A DNA stretch of 64,000 nt. It comes from Caryophanales bacterium UBA5603. Its GTDB lineage: Bacteria; Bacillota_I; Bacilli_A; Izemoplasmatales; Hujiaoplasmataceae. Shown here piece after piece: positions 28,011-37,212 of the stretch. Below the pieces are notes generated by a model that made no database searches, was not told the DNA's origin, and was given only the letters and a program-made list of their open reading frames with translations. The stretch lies in the NCBI GenBank assembly GCA_002424815.1, contig DILB01000010.1, forward strand, positions 12,523 through 76,522, written 5' to 3'. Numbering within the stretch: position 1 is the stretch's first letter; each line of letters begins with the position of its first letter. The position numbers and the translations under genes are program-made.

Positions 28011-28993
28011 TGATGGCTGAAAATCCAACCGTTGACAAAAAAGCCGGCGGTTTCAAAGGGTTTTTTGATACAAAAGTGAAACCTGCTTGGGAAAAAGTTG
28101 ACAAAGATAAAGTATCCACCCTTCTTTTGTTAGCCCCTTACATCATTCTCTTTACCTTATTTATCGTCATTCCGGTTTTAGTAGCGATGGGATTATCTTT
28201 CACGTATTTTAACGTCATCGAGATGCCTCAGTTTGCTAAAATGCTAGGGTTTTATAATTACATCATGATTATTACTCAAGATGAAGTTTTTTTAAGATAC
28301 GTTCTACCCAACACCTTAAAATACGCTATTATTACTGGCCCTGGAGGATATGCGTTATCCTTCCTAATGGCTTGGATGCTTTCTCAGATTCAATCGACAC
28401 CGCGTAAATTTTTAGCTTTAGCACTTTATACGCCTTCCATGTTGGGTGGCGTCTTGACAGGTGTTATTTTTAGAACCTTGTTTTCTGGAGATGAATCAGG
28501 GTATATTAATGCAATATTCCTTGACTTAGGCATCGTGAATACACCGATTGATTTCCTTCAATCGGGTGATTATTTGATGTCAATCATGATTTTTGTTACA
28601 CTTTGGAGCTCAATGGGAATCGGATTCTTATCCATGCTTGCGGGTATTCTCAATGTTAACCGCGAAATGTATGAAGCCGCTTATATCGATGGCATTAAAA
28701 ATCGCCTTCAAGAGATCTTCTACATAACCATTCCTTCAATGAAACCGCAGATGTTATTCGGTGCTGTGATGGCGATTGTTGGAGCCTTTAATGCGGGTGG
28801 GATTGGTGTTGCACTATCCGGATCCAATCCGACGCCTCAATATGCAGGACAATTGATTGTCAATCACATCGATGACTATGGATTTATCCGCTATGAGATG
28901 GGTTATGCAGCAGCGCTCTCTGTTATTTTATTAATTATCATCTTGCTCTTCTCAAGAGTTGCTTACCGGCTATTCGGGGAAAGGGATCGGTGA
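28010..28993 (+). CDS. ABC sugar permease, MalF type (pair 1)
   Basis: A 327-residue integral membrane permease of a carbohydrate ABC importer. Six membrane segments begin at about residue 40 after a charged N-terminus. The cytoplasmic EAA loop is EAAYIDGIKNRLQEIFYITI, the ATPase docking site. The ATG overlaps the stop of the binding protein (TAATG), with GGAGGTG upstream; a second ATG three bases on is possible. It pairs with the permease at 28998. Confidence 0.9.
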   Translation: MMAENPTVDKKAGGFKGFFDTKVKPAWEKVDKDKVSTLLLLAPYIILFTLFIVIPVLVAMGLSFTYFNVIEMPQFAKMLGFYNYIMIITQDEVFLRYVLPNTLKYAIITGPGGYALSFLMAWMLSQIQSTPRKFLALALYTPSMLGGVLTGVIFRTLFSGDESGYINAIFLDLGIVNTPIDFLQSGDYLMSIMIFVTLWSSMGIGFLSMLAGILNVNREMYEAAYIDGIKNRLQEIFYITIPSMKPQMLFGAVMAIVGAFNAGGIGVALSGSNPTPQYAGQLIVNHIDDYGFIRYEMGYAAALSVILLIIILLFSRVAYRLFGERDR

Positions 28994-28997
28994 TAAT

Positions 28998-29870
28998 ATG
29001 GCTAGTTTTTTAGGAACTCAGATTAATCCGAAATCTTTTCATCGTTCGCAGTTAAAATTCTATTTCATTTTATTACCTATTGGATTATTCATGCTATTAC
29101 CGGTTTTATATGTCGTCAGTCAAGCATTTAAACCCTTATCAGAGCTGTTTTTATTTCCACCAAGATTCTTTGTATCCAATCCAACCTTAGATAATTTCGC
29201 TAGATTGTTTCGAACGGCATCGGGAACAGGGGTTCCAATGACACGGTATTTCTTTAATTCAATTATCATTACGGGATTGACGATTTTATTAACCATTCTT
29301 ATAACTCTTGCGACAGGTTATGCGCTATCTAAAAAACATTTTCGCTCTAAAAAAGCTTTATTCTCTATCAACCAAACGGCTTTAATGTTTGTAGCAACAG
29401 CGGTCGCGATTCCTCGTTATTTGGTTGTCACATCTTTAGGATTGACGAACTCTTTTGCGGCACATATTATCCCTTACTTGGCAATGCCAGTCGGGCTTTT
29501 CTTGGTCAAACAATTTATTGACCAAGTTCCGGATGAATTGATAGAGGCAGCGAAGATTGATGGAGCGAATGACTGGCATATTATTACCAAAATCATCGGT
29601 CCTTTAGTCAAACCAGCACTCGCAACCGTTGCCATTCTCTCCTTCCAATTTATTTGGAATTCAACTGAATCCTCGAATATTTATGTCATTGATGAAACTA
29701 AAAAAACGTTTGCGTTTTATATGAGTACATTGACTGCGGCAAGTGCCGGTCCTGCTGGTGTGGGAATTGCGGCGGCAGCGGGCTTAGTCATGTTTATCCC
29801 AAATCTTGTAATATTTATCGTAATGCAAGGAAATGTGATGGACACGATGAGTCATTCAGGAATCAAGTAG
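28998..29870 (+). CDS. ABC sugar permease, MalG type (pair 1)
   Basis: A 290-residue permease with six membrane segments and the EAA loop ELIEAAKIDGANDWHIITKI. ATG 28998 lies four bases after the previous stop, with AAGGGA upstream; the in-frame start at 28959 inside the neighbour is rejected because MASFLGTQ is followed at once by the usual basic N-terminus. It is the partner of the 28010 permease. Confidence 0.9.
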   Translation: MASFLGTQINPKSFHRSQLKFYFILLPIGLFMLLPVLYVVSQAFKPLSELFLFPPRFFVSNPTLDNFARLFRTASGTGVPMTRYFFNSIIITGLTILLTILITLATGYALSKKHFRSKKALFSINQTALMFVATAVAIPRYLVVTSLGLTNSFAAHIIPYLAMPVGLFLVKQFIDQVPDELIEAAKIDGANDWHIITKIIGPLVKPALATVAILSFQFIWNSTESSNIYVIDETKKTFAFYMSTLTAASAGPAGVGIAAAAGLVMFIPNLVIFIVMQGNVMDTMSHSGIK

Positions 29871-29882
29871 GGGGTGGCAGAG

Positions 29883-31949
29883 ATGAGACTATTCAAAAAA
29901 ATCATGATTCTGATGATGCTTTCAATCGTTTTAGGAATGACGGCGTTGTCAATTTCACCTTCATTGAATGCATCTTCTTCAACAACCTATACGTATGCCC
30001 TCAATGATGACTATAAATATGTTCGGACTCAAGATGCTTATCTCCCCGGGCAAACAATCACTTTTTTAGGACTTAATAAGCCTACGGATATTGCAATTAA
30101 TACTAACAATCACCTCATCATCGCTGATTCGGGCAATGCTAGAGTGGTCGTCTATAATCCCACAACAAAAACAATCGTCCGCGAAATAAAACATGCGCAA
30201 ATGCTTAATCCGATTGGTGTTTTTACAGTGATGGAGACATCCACTTATGTTAACGAAGGCGATATTTATGTCGCCGACCCTACTTCGGGCTTTGTTTTCC
30301 GTTTTGATCAAATGGGGGTTTTGCTCGAGCAATTTGGGAAACCCGATTCTATCATGTATGAAGTACTTGCCTTTCAACCTGAAAAAATCGCCGTTGATAA
30401 GGCAGGCATTATGTATATCGTTTCGAAAGGCTCCTCTGATGGAATTGTGCAATTGTCAAATACAGGGGCATTTTTAGGATTCTTTTCATCCAATAAAGTA
30501 ACATTGAATTGGCGTCAGCAATTCCAGCAATTTATTTATAGCGACGAACAACTTTCAAATCTTGGCATGAATTTTACACCGCCTGTATTCACTTCCGTTT
30601 TCATTGACCGCGTTGGAATCGTATACTCGACAAGTTCTTCGCAAAGAGTCAATGCCAACATGAAGAAACATAATACTCAAGGAAATAACATGTTATCTGA
30701 TATCTTCTTATCTTCTTCGAAATTAGGAGATGTCTTCGTTGATCAAGGCGGTATCATCTACACATCGGATCAAACCGGTTGGATTGATGTTTATACCAAT
30801 GATGGAGAATTCATTTACACGTTTGGTGGGTCATATGATTTTGGTATTGCTGGAATCTTTAAGGCACTTTCTGCCATTGCGGTTGATAACAATGGTCATA
30901 TCTGGACCGCCGATTCAGGCAACAGTTATTTACAATCCTTTGTGCCCACAGATTATGCCAATATGATTTATCAAGCGATTGATGATTATAATGAAACGCG
31001 TTATCTTTCATCCATCGAAATTTGGTCCGAGGTTTTAAAACTGAACCAACTATCCATTCTCGCTCACAACGGGATTGGTAAAAATTATTTACAAACCGAA
31101 CAATATGATTTAGCGGCATATCATTTTAAAATCGCTGGTAATCGCGAGTTATATTCCGAAGCCTTTTGGGAACTTAGGAACATTTGGTTGCAACAAAATC
31201 TATTGCCGATGATTGGACTCGCAGTATTTGCTTTAATTGCAACCGTCGTCATCAAAGCAACCGATCGTAAATATCGATATTTAACCGGTGCACGAAATGT
31301 TGTATCTAAGATTAGAAATACCCGAATAATCGATGATATTCTTTTTATGAAAAAAGTTTCTTCGAAACCCGGAGATTCCTTCTATTATCTGCGAAAGAAT
31401 AGTAAAGGATCTTATCTGGGTGCGATTCTCATCCTTGTCATCACTTTCTTATCTTATTTGCTCTTTGTGGCAGGCAAAGGATTCATCTTCCAATTTGTTG
31501 ATTTGAAAGATTTAGATTTGGGGTCCATCATCTTAGGGTTCATAGCAATCATCGGATTATTCATTATTTGTAGTTATCTTGTGACTTCGATTCAGGATGG
31601 TGAAGGAACCCTTGGTCAGATTTTCAAGGGAGTTGCTTATTCATTCTATCCTTTCATTATTGCCTCGATTTCTTCAACCTTGATTAGTTATGTGGCAACC
31701 TCCAATGAATTATTCTTACTTAATACAATCATGGTTGTTGGCGCCGCATGGACGTTATTGCTGATATTCATATCAGTGGCAGAAATTCAAAATTATACTT
31801 TCGGAGAAACCATCAAGAGTATTTTATTAACCTTCATGTTTGTTATTGTCATCTTGCTTGTATTCTCATTTGTTCAGATGACAATCCGTCAAGTGTTTGT
31901 TTTCTTTGAAGAAATCATTAAGGAGGTGTGGCGCAATGTTATCGGTTAA
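29883..31949 (+). CDS. NHL-repeat, TPR and YIP1-domain membrane protein
   Basis: A 688-residue protein with a signal peptide (about residues 1-27). NHL-type beta-propeller repeats cover about 40-355 (GLNKPTDIAINTNNHLIIADSGNARVVVY; QPEKIAVDKAGIMYIV; ALSAIAVDNNGHIWTADSGN). A TPR-like pair follows at about 365-415, then a membrane helix near 440 and a C-terminal four- to five-helix YIP1-like domain (about 515-685). I recall YIP1 proteins of this kind recurring beside sugar ABC operons and DUF5696 proteins in Firmicutes. ATG 29883 is used because the GTG at 29874 lies in the RBS GGGGGTGG. Its role in transport is unknown. Confidence 0.75.
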   Translation: MRLFKKIMILMMLSIVLGMTALSISPSLNASSSTTYTYALNDDYKYVRTQDAYLPGQTITFLGLNKPTDIAINTNNHLIIADSGNARVVVYNPTTKTIVREIKHAQMLNPIGVFTVMETSTYVNEGDIYVADPTSGFVFRFDQMGVLLEQFGKPDSIMYEVLAFQPEKIAVDKAGIMYIVSKGSSDGIVQLSNTGAFLGFFSSNKVTLNWRQQFQQFIYSDEQLSNLGMNFTPPVFTSVFIDRVGIVYSTSSSQRVNANMKKHNTQGNNMLSDIFLSSSKLGDVFVDQGGIIYTSDQTGWIDVYTNDGEFIYTFGGSYDFGIAGIFKALSAIAVDNNGHIWTADSGNSYLQSFVPTDYANMIYQAIDDYNETRYLSSIEIWSEVLKLNQLSILAHNGIGKNYLQTEQYDLAAYHFKIAGNRELYSEAFWELRNIWLQQNLLPMIGLAVFALIATVVIKATDRKYRYLTGARNVVSKIRNTRIIDDILFMKKVSSKPGDSFYYLRKNSKGSYLGAILILVITFLSYLLFVAGKGFIFQFVDLKDLDLGSIILGFIAIIGLFIICSYLVTSIQDGEGTLGQIFKGVAYSFYPFIIASISSTLISYVATSNELFLLNTIMVVGAAWTLLLIFISVAEIQNYTFGETIKSILLTFMFVIVILLVFSFVQMTIRQVFVFFEEIIKEVWRNVIG

Positions 31950-34419
31950 AAAATGGTTGATTGGAATCGCGTTATTATTTGCGACCATCACCCCAATAAT
32001 CATCCATGCAGCCTATATTACGACAGGACGTGACACCGATGTTAATCCTGAAGTATTAACAGAAATTCCCATCACCGATTTTGATGCTTCTGGATATGCT
32101 TTGCTTCAAGAAAATTCGGTCTATCGATTCTATTGGCAAGAAGCACGCGATGTTTTAGCAATTTATGACAAACGCAATGGATATACGTGGAAAACAGGTC
32201 TCGATGTCGATCCTGAAATCACTAGAACGAGTCAAAACACGGTATGTAGAAACGCTAAAAACGACTATAACGATGGTGAAATCACGTTTGGTGAATTCCA
32301 AGATATCTGTGAATTATCCGTCGATACCATTACTGGTACGACCACCGGTCCTTTGCAAGCGAACTCCTTGATTTATTTTGAATATTTCTCAAAAGGTGCT
32401 AGTGATTCGATTTGGTCATCAAACACCGTTTATTCCAGTTATCGTAAAACAGCACTTTATCGCGTTACTTCTCGGTTATTGAAAGTCGGTAATGATTCAA
32501 ATCATTGGCGATTCACCGTAAGTGCTTCAGCTCTAGGGGTTAAAAAAGACCTTGATTTAGAAATTATTGCTGATTTATATCTTTCTACCAACGGATTCCA
32601 ACTTGAAATTTTAAATGAAAATTTAAGCGGAACTGCTTTACCTTTCCTCTCATCGATTGGCGTTGCCAATTATATGGGGGCTGCAGGGGGCGCAAAGAAT
32701 GTCTTTAAAGCCATTGAATCAGATGGTTTATTTGAAGGTGATTATACAATAACGCCTTTTCAACCACCGATGATAGGCGGATACGCTTTTGTTCCTGATG
32801 GTCCGGGGGCGCTCATTCGATTCCGCGATAATTCAGTTTCTTTGTCGCGTTATGACGCTTATGTTTACGGACGAGATCCGAATCAAAACGAACAAAATTA
32901 TCGTACAACAGCAGGTGGATTCGTTCCATTTAAAAAAGCATCCATTCCTGTCTATGGTATCGCGCATGGAAATAATCAAGCAGCCTTTGTGGCATATGCT
33001 TCAAAAGGGGCGGAACATATGCAAATTATTTCCATCCCCGAAGAAAATATTTATAAATACAATTCAACTCACGCGAAATTTAATTACAATTTTAATTTTA
33101 ATAAGCTCTATACTTTGGATGGCGATGATCCCGTCCCTTCAATTTATCCGGATATCAATCATTTTGATGTAATCATGAATTATGAATTTTTATCGGGCGA
33201 TGGTTCGACCGATGGGTATCCTGCAAATTATGTCGGAATGGCAAAAAAATACCGTGATCATCTAATTGAAATCGAAGAATTGACCGAGAAAACCAGTGTC
33301 ATGGAAAACATCGGTATCCGCCTTGACTTTTTGATGGCTGATAGTGAAAACTCAATCGTTGGAACGAAAACCATGGTTGCGACGCGTGCAAATGATGTTT
33401 TAACAATATTACAAGATGTCCAATCCAAAGGTATTACCAATATCAGTAGCGGGATGCTTGGATGGGGAAGTGGCGGTTTGACCTTAGGCGATCCTTCGAA
33501 GACCCGATTTATCAATTCCATTGGTTCTAAAACAGAGTTTAAAAGAATCTTGAAAGATCTTGATGAAATGGGAATTGATTTGTCATTCTATCAAGATTAT
33601 TATTCGATTAATGATATGCAAATTTCTTTATATCGGAATGCTTCTCGTCATCCAGCAGGATGGTACAGTCGCATTTTGACGAATAATGAAATGGTTTCGG
33701 TTTTCTATTATGCTCGTCCAATTAAAAGTGTTGAATGGCTCAATAAACAGGCAACGACTTTCCTGAAGATGGGGGCACCTTCACTAACTGTGGCGGGAAT
33801 GACATCCAGTCTTGTGACTGATTATACATTACAAGGCACTAGCCGCACGCAAGCCATTGAATTGTACCGACAATCTTTAGCTAATTTAAGTTCACAAACA
33901 ACACTCAATCTCACAAAACCAAATGAATTTTTATTTAAATATACGGATCGTTATCTGCAGATGGATGTTTTCACAACGCAATATTTGATCCAGACAGATA
34001 CGGTTCCATTCTTACAATTAATTTTACAAAATACAATGGAGATGTATGCCATTTACGCTAACTTCTCATTTTATACGATGCATGATATTTTAAGGATGGT
34101 TGATTACAACCTTTATCCCTCTTTTATTCTGACTAAAAATCCTTCTTATGTTTTGACTGATACTAATTCAAGTATCTATTATTCAACAGAGTATGAATTA
34201 TACCAAGAATTGATTCTTGAAATTTACCATTCTGTCAATGGGGCTTTAAAGCAAGTGATTGGCAGTGAATGGATTAATCGCGAAGTTTTGGCTTCGGGTG
34301 TGATTCGTAATACTTATGCCAATGGGACAATCATTCTAATCAACTATGGGGATGAACCTGTGACTGTCAATTCAACGATGGTCCCTTCAGAATCCTATGT
34401 TGTTTTGGGAGGTAATTAA
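31936..34419 (+). CDS. DUF5696-like exported protein, possible glycosidase fold
   Basis: An 827-residue exported protein (signal or anchor helix at residues about 5-25) resembling the DUF5696 family. The layout is an N-terminal beta-rich region (about 30-440), a central alpha/beta region (about 450-700) with barrel-like strands (GIRLDFLMAD, GITNISSGMLGWGSGG, GIDLSFYQDYYS, GAPSLTVAGM), and a C-terminal beta-domain ending TIILINYGDEPVTVN. That order is typical of TIM-barrel glycoside hydrolases. Candidate acidic residues sit at strand ends, but no known GH motif is recognised. ATG 31936 has AGGAGGTG and overlaps the upstream gene by 14 bases. Enzymatic function is inference. Confidence 0.7.
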   Translation: MLSVKKWLIGIALLFATITPIIIHAAYITTGRDTDVNPEVLTEIPITDFDASGYALLQENSVYRFYWQEARDVLAIYDKRNGYTWKTGLDVDPEITRTSQNTVCRNAKNDYNDGEITFGEFQDICELSVDTITGTTTGPLQANSLIYFEYFSKGASDSIWSSNTVYSSYRKTALYRVTSRLLKVGNDSNHWRFTVSASALGVKKDLDLEIIADLYLSTNGFQLEILNENLSGTALPFLSSIGVANYMGAAGGAKNVFKAIESDGLFEGDYTITPFQPPMIGGYAFVPDGPGALIRFRDNSVSLSRYDAYVYGRDPNQNEQNYRTTAGGFVPFKKASIPVYGIAHGNNQAAFVAYASKGAEHMQIISIPEENIYKYNSTHAKFNYNFNFNKLYTLDGDDPVPSIYPDINHFDVIMNYEFLSGDGSTDGYPANYVGMAKKYRDHLIEIEELTEKTSVMENIGIRLDFLMADSENSIVGTKTMVATRANDVLTILQDVQSKGITNISSGMLGWGSGGLTLGDPSKTRFINSIGSKTEFKRILKDLDEMGIDLSFYQDYYSINDMQISLYRNASRHPAGWYSRILTNNEMVSVFYYARPIKSVEWLNKQATTFLKMGAPSLTVAGMTSSLVTDYTLQGTSRTQAIELYRQSLANLSSQTTLNLTKPNEFLFKYTDRYLQMDVFTTQYLIQTDTVPFLQLILQNTMEMYAIYANFSFYTMHDILRMVDYNLYPSFILTKNPSYVLTDTNSSIYYSTEYELYQELILEIYHSVNGALKQVIGSEWINREVLASGVIRNTYANGTIILINYGDEPVTVNSTMVPSESYVVLGGN

Positions 34420-34421
34420 AG

Positions 34422-35402
34422 ATGGCTAAAAACAAGACTTTAAAAGCTTTGACCGAAACATCGCGTATTGAAAACCAAAATAAAATCGCTTATCTTTTTA
34501 TTCTCCCATGGTTACTAGGTTTCATTGCTTTTGTCATTTATCCATTTTTCCAAACGATGTATAACACTTTATTTCAAATTACCGCTGAAGCAAATACTTT
34601 GATATATACTTACAATCTCAATAATGCCGCAGGCAATTATGGGACGGCTTTCCGTAATTTATATTTCTTTCCTCAACTGATTGATTTTGTCATGATGGAA
34701 ATCACTTATGTCCCAACGATTATTATTGTTGCATTTATCCTTGCTATTTTATTAAATACGGGTGTAAAAGGACAAAGCCTGTTCCGTGTTATATATTTCT
34801 TCCCAGTTATTATCATGAGCGGTCCCGTCACTGGAATTCTTCGTTACAACGGTGCTGGATCATTACTTGATTATGAACGTAATATCGTCTTTAAAATGAT
34901 TTTATCGTATTCTCCTGGAATGGCAGAAGCACTCTCAAGTCTTTTTTCAAATTTTACGATGGTTTTATGGTTTACGGGGATTCCCATTATTCTCTTCATC
35001 AACGCGCTTCAAAAAATTAATGTTAATCTGTATGAAGCTGCGAAGATTGACGGTGCGAACTCCTGGCAAATTTTGTGGAAAATAAAAGTGCCAATTGTTC
35101 GTCCCACCGCTTTTGTCACTTCCATTTTTATCATCGTTCAATTGGGCACCTATGCACTTAATCCTGTATATTACACGATACAAAATGCCATTTATACCAG
35201 CGCTGCCGGTATTGGTTTAGCATCGACTTTTGCCTTTATTTATTCAATCATTGTCTTCATGTTGGTCGGGGTTGCTTATCTACTGCTCGGGAAACCTGAA
35301 AAAGTTAAGCAAGTGACATTATCATCCATTCAAAGAAAGAGTATGGAGGACATTGCCAAACGTCGATTAAAGATGAAAAACCAGGGGGTGAGCGTCGAAT
35401 GA
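34422..35402 (+). CDS. ABC sugar permease, MalF type (pair 2)
   Basis: A 326-residue permease with six membrane segments beginning AYLFILPWLLGFIAFVIYP, a typical start of the YurN/LplB-like group. The EAA loop is NLYEAAKIDGANSWQILWKI. An extended periplasmic-side loop follows TM1. It starts two bases after the DUF5696-like gene (RBS GGGAGG). It forms the second permease pair of the operon with the next gene, which it overlaps by four bases. Confidence 0.9.
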   Translation: MAKNKTLKALTETSRIENQNKIAYLFILPWLLGFIAFVIYPFFQTMYNTLFQITAEANTLIYTYNLNNAAGNYGTAFRNLYFFPQLIDFVMMEITYVPTIIIVAFILAILLNTGVKGQSLFRVIYFFPVIIMSGPVTGILRYNGAGSLLDYERNIVFKMILSYSPGMAEALSSLFSNFTMVLWFTGIPIILFINALQKINVNLYEAAKIDGANSWQILWKIKVPIVRPTAFVTSIFIIVQLGTYALNPVYYTIQNAIYTSAAGIGLASTFAFIYSIIVFMLVGVAYLLLGKPEKVKQVTLSSIQRKSMEDIAKRRLKMKNQGVSVE

Positions 35403-36409
35403 AAACCCTCTTAGGAAAATTAAAATCACTATCTTTAAAATTAGATGCTTCTAAAATTAAGACAAAAGAATATGTTCGTTCTCACAAATCACGCATCACG
35501 CATCTCATTTCTCAAATCGTTATTTATGTCTTTTTAATCACGATTGCTTATGTCTTTTTATATCCGATTTTAAAGATGTTCTCGATTTCTTTTATGGAAT
35601 CCAGTGATCTTGTTAACCCGGAAATTATTTGGTTCCCTGCAAGAATTTCTTTTTCGAATTACGCAGTTGCTTGGAAGGTCTTGAATGGTTCAAAATCATT
35701 ACTCAATTCCATTCAGTATTCCTTCTTGCTTGCGCTCTTCCAAACCATTGTTTCGGCGTTAACCGGTTTTGCATTTGCACGCTATGAATTTAAAGGCAAG
35801 AAAGTATTATTTACAATTCTTTTATTGTCATTCATTATCCCAATTCCTATTTTATTGATAACCCAATACAACATGTTTAACACGCTTTATCGTGCCCTGA
35901 GCTGGACGGGTCCCGGAAAGGGATTGAATACATATCAATCACAACTAATCATGGCTTTCTTTGGGCAAGGCGTCAATAGTGCCATTTTAATCATGATCTT
36001 CGTTAATTTCTTCAAATTGATTCCTAACGATCTATATGAAGCTGGTAAGATTGATGGCGCCAACCCCATTCAACTGTTTTGGCATATCACCATCAAATTA
36101 TCGCTTTCAACCATCGTAGTCGTCTTTCTATTCTCCTTTGTTTGGAACTGGAATGAAACCTATGTCACTAATATGTTAGTGGGTGATGGCGTTGAACTCT
36201 TCACCAACCAATTGGGTAAATTCGATTCTTTGTTTGGAACGCGAACGAGCGATACAACGAGACCCGATGGTGGAACAGGCTTGCAACTAGTAGAATCCTA
36301 TAAGATGGCCGCCACAGTCGTTTCCATTATTCCCTTATTGTTAATCTATTTTGTCGGTCAAAAATCCTTTGTTCAAGGAATTGAAAAAACCGGTATTACA
36401 GGCGAATAA
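35399..36409 (+). CDS. ABC sugar permease, MalG type (pair 2)
   Basis: A 336-residue permease with a 35-residue basic N-terminus before TM1 and the EAA loop DLYEAGKIDGANPIQLFWHI; the usual second Ala of EAA is Gly, a common variant. The last gene of the 25014-36409 operon; its ATG overlaps the stop of its partner. There is no ATPase gene in the operon; the one at 38551 probably serves both pairs. Confidence 0.9.
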   Translation: MKTLLGKLKSLSLKLDASKIKTKEYVRSHKSRITHLISQIVIYVFLITIAYVFLYPILKMFSISFMESSDLVNPEIIWFPARISFSNYAVAWKVLNGSKSLLNSIQYSFLLALFQTIVSALTGFAFARYEFKGKKVLFTILLLSFIIPIPILLITQYNMFNTLYRALSWTGPGKGLNTYQSQLIMAFFGQGVNSAILIMIFVNFFKLIPNDLYEAGKIDGANPIQLFWHITIKLSLSTIVVVFLFSFVWNWNETYVTNMLVGDGVELFTNQLGKFDSLFGTRTSDTTRPDGGTGLQLVESYKMAATVVSIIPLLLIYFVGQKSFVQGIEKTGITGE

Positions 36410-36434
36410 AAAATTATTTTCACTTATAATTCAT

Positions 36435-36463
36435 AAAAATCGCAGCGATTATTCTGCGATTTT
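36435..36463 (+). terminator. Hairpin terminating the transporter operon
   Basis: Perfect 10-base stem AAAATCGCAG / CTGCGATTTT with an 8-base loop. The Us are in the 3' arm and not beyond it, so efficiency may be partial or bidirectional. Confidence 0.6.
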
Positions 36464-36464
36464 A

Positions 36465-36473
36465 TGTTATAAT
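36465..36473 (+). promoter_or_regulatory. Extended -10 promoter of the VTC gene
   Basis: TGTTATAAT (TGn-TATAAT) immediately after the hairpin, without a good -35. It places the start site near 36480 and therefore excludes the TTG at 36475 as the translation start. Confidence 0.55.
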
Positions 36474-36513
36474 CTTGATAAATCAACCCTTTTATCAACA
36501 AGGACGTGTTATA

Positions 36514-37188
36514 TTGGATATTAGTCGCACCGAGTTAAAATTTATGATTTCTTATGAAGAATACCGAAAATTAAGAAATCAACTTTCTTTATTAATGGAG
36601 CTTGATCTTCATTCAGAAGAAGCCACGAAAGATTATGCTATTTCCAGCGTCTATTTTGATGATTTATATGCTTCAAGGGTTGGCGAAAAAGCTGATGGAA
36701 TTGAATATCATCAAAAATTTCGATTGCGAACTTACTCAACGGGAGATGTTCGGCTTGAATACAAGACAAAAGTTGGTCAGATGACAGGAAAAGAATCGCT
36801 TTGGGTGAACGAAGAATTATCGCAAGCTTTGATTAATCGTGATTTTGATGTCTTGTATGACCATCTTGATGAACCTTTAATTGCGGACATTGTTACACGT
36901 ATGAAACTGGATGATTTACATCCTGAGGTCGTGATTGAATATCATCGCGAAGCCTATACTTATCCTGAAGGAAACGTCAGAGTGACCTTTGATAAGGACA
37001 TTGGGGCTTATACATTTGGTTCAGATCCAAGGTTTATTCGACGAATCATTGAACCAACGATGATGATTCTAGAAGTCAAATATTCAGGGTTTATTCCTGA
37101 ACATATTCGCAAAGTAATATTCAGCCATCGTTATCAAGTGAGTTCGTTATCAAAATACTATATGGGTTGGATTATCCTCTTCAATTAG
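36514..37188 (+). CDS. VTC-domain polyphosphate polymerase
   Basis: A 224-residue VTC-domain protein of the triphosphate tunnel fold, which makes polyphosphate from ATP at the membrane. Conserved strands with basic and acidic tunnel residues are RTELKFMIS, SSVYFDD, KFRLRTY, RLEYKTK, VVIEYHREAY, RVTFDKDI and MILEVKYSG. TTG 36514 is chosen: AAGGA lies nine bases upstream, and the earlier TTG at 36475 sits at the start of transcription. The DUF4956 membrane protein that follows is its usual partner. Confidence 0.88.
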   Translation: MDISRTELKFMISYEEYRKLRNQLSLLMELDLHSEEATKDYAISSVYFDDLYASRVGEKADGIEYHQKFRLRTYSTGDVRLEYKTKVGQMTGKESLWVNEELSQALINRDFDVLYDHLDEPLIADIVTRMKLDDLHPEVVIEYHREAYTYPEGNVRVTFDKDIGAYTFGSDPRFIRRIIEPTMMILEVKYSGFIPEHIRKVIFSHRYQVSSLSKYYMGWIILFN

Positions 37189-37212
37189 AGGAAGAAATGG
37201 AATGTAAAAACT

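Noticed and set aside
30066..30452. 128-codon antisense open frame within the NHL protein gene
   Set aside because: It lies wholly opposite a clear gene and shows no domain or RBS.
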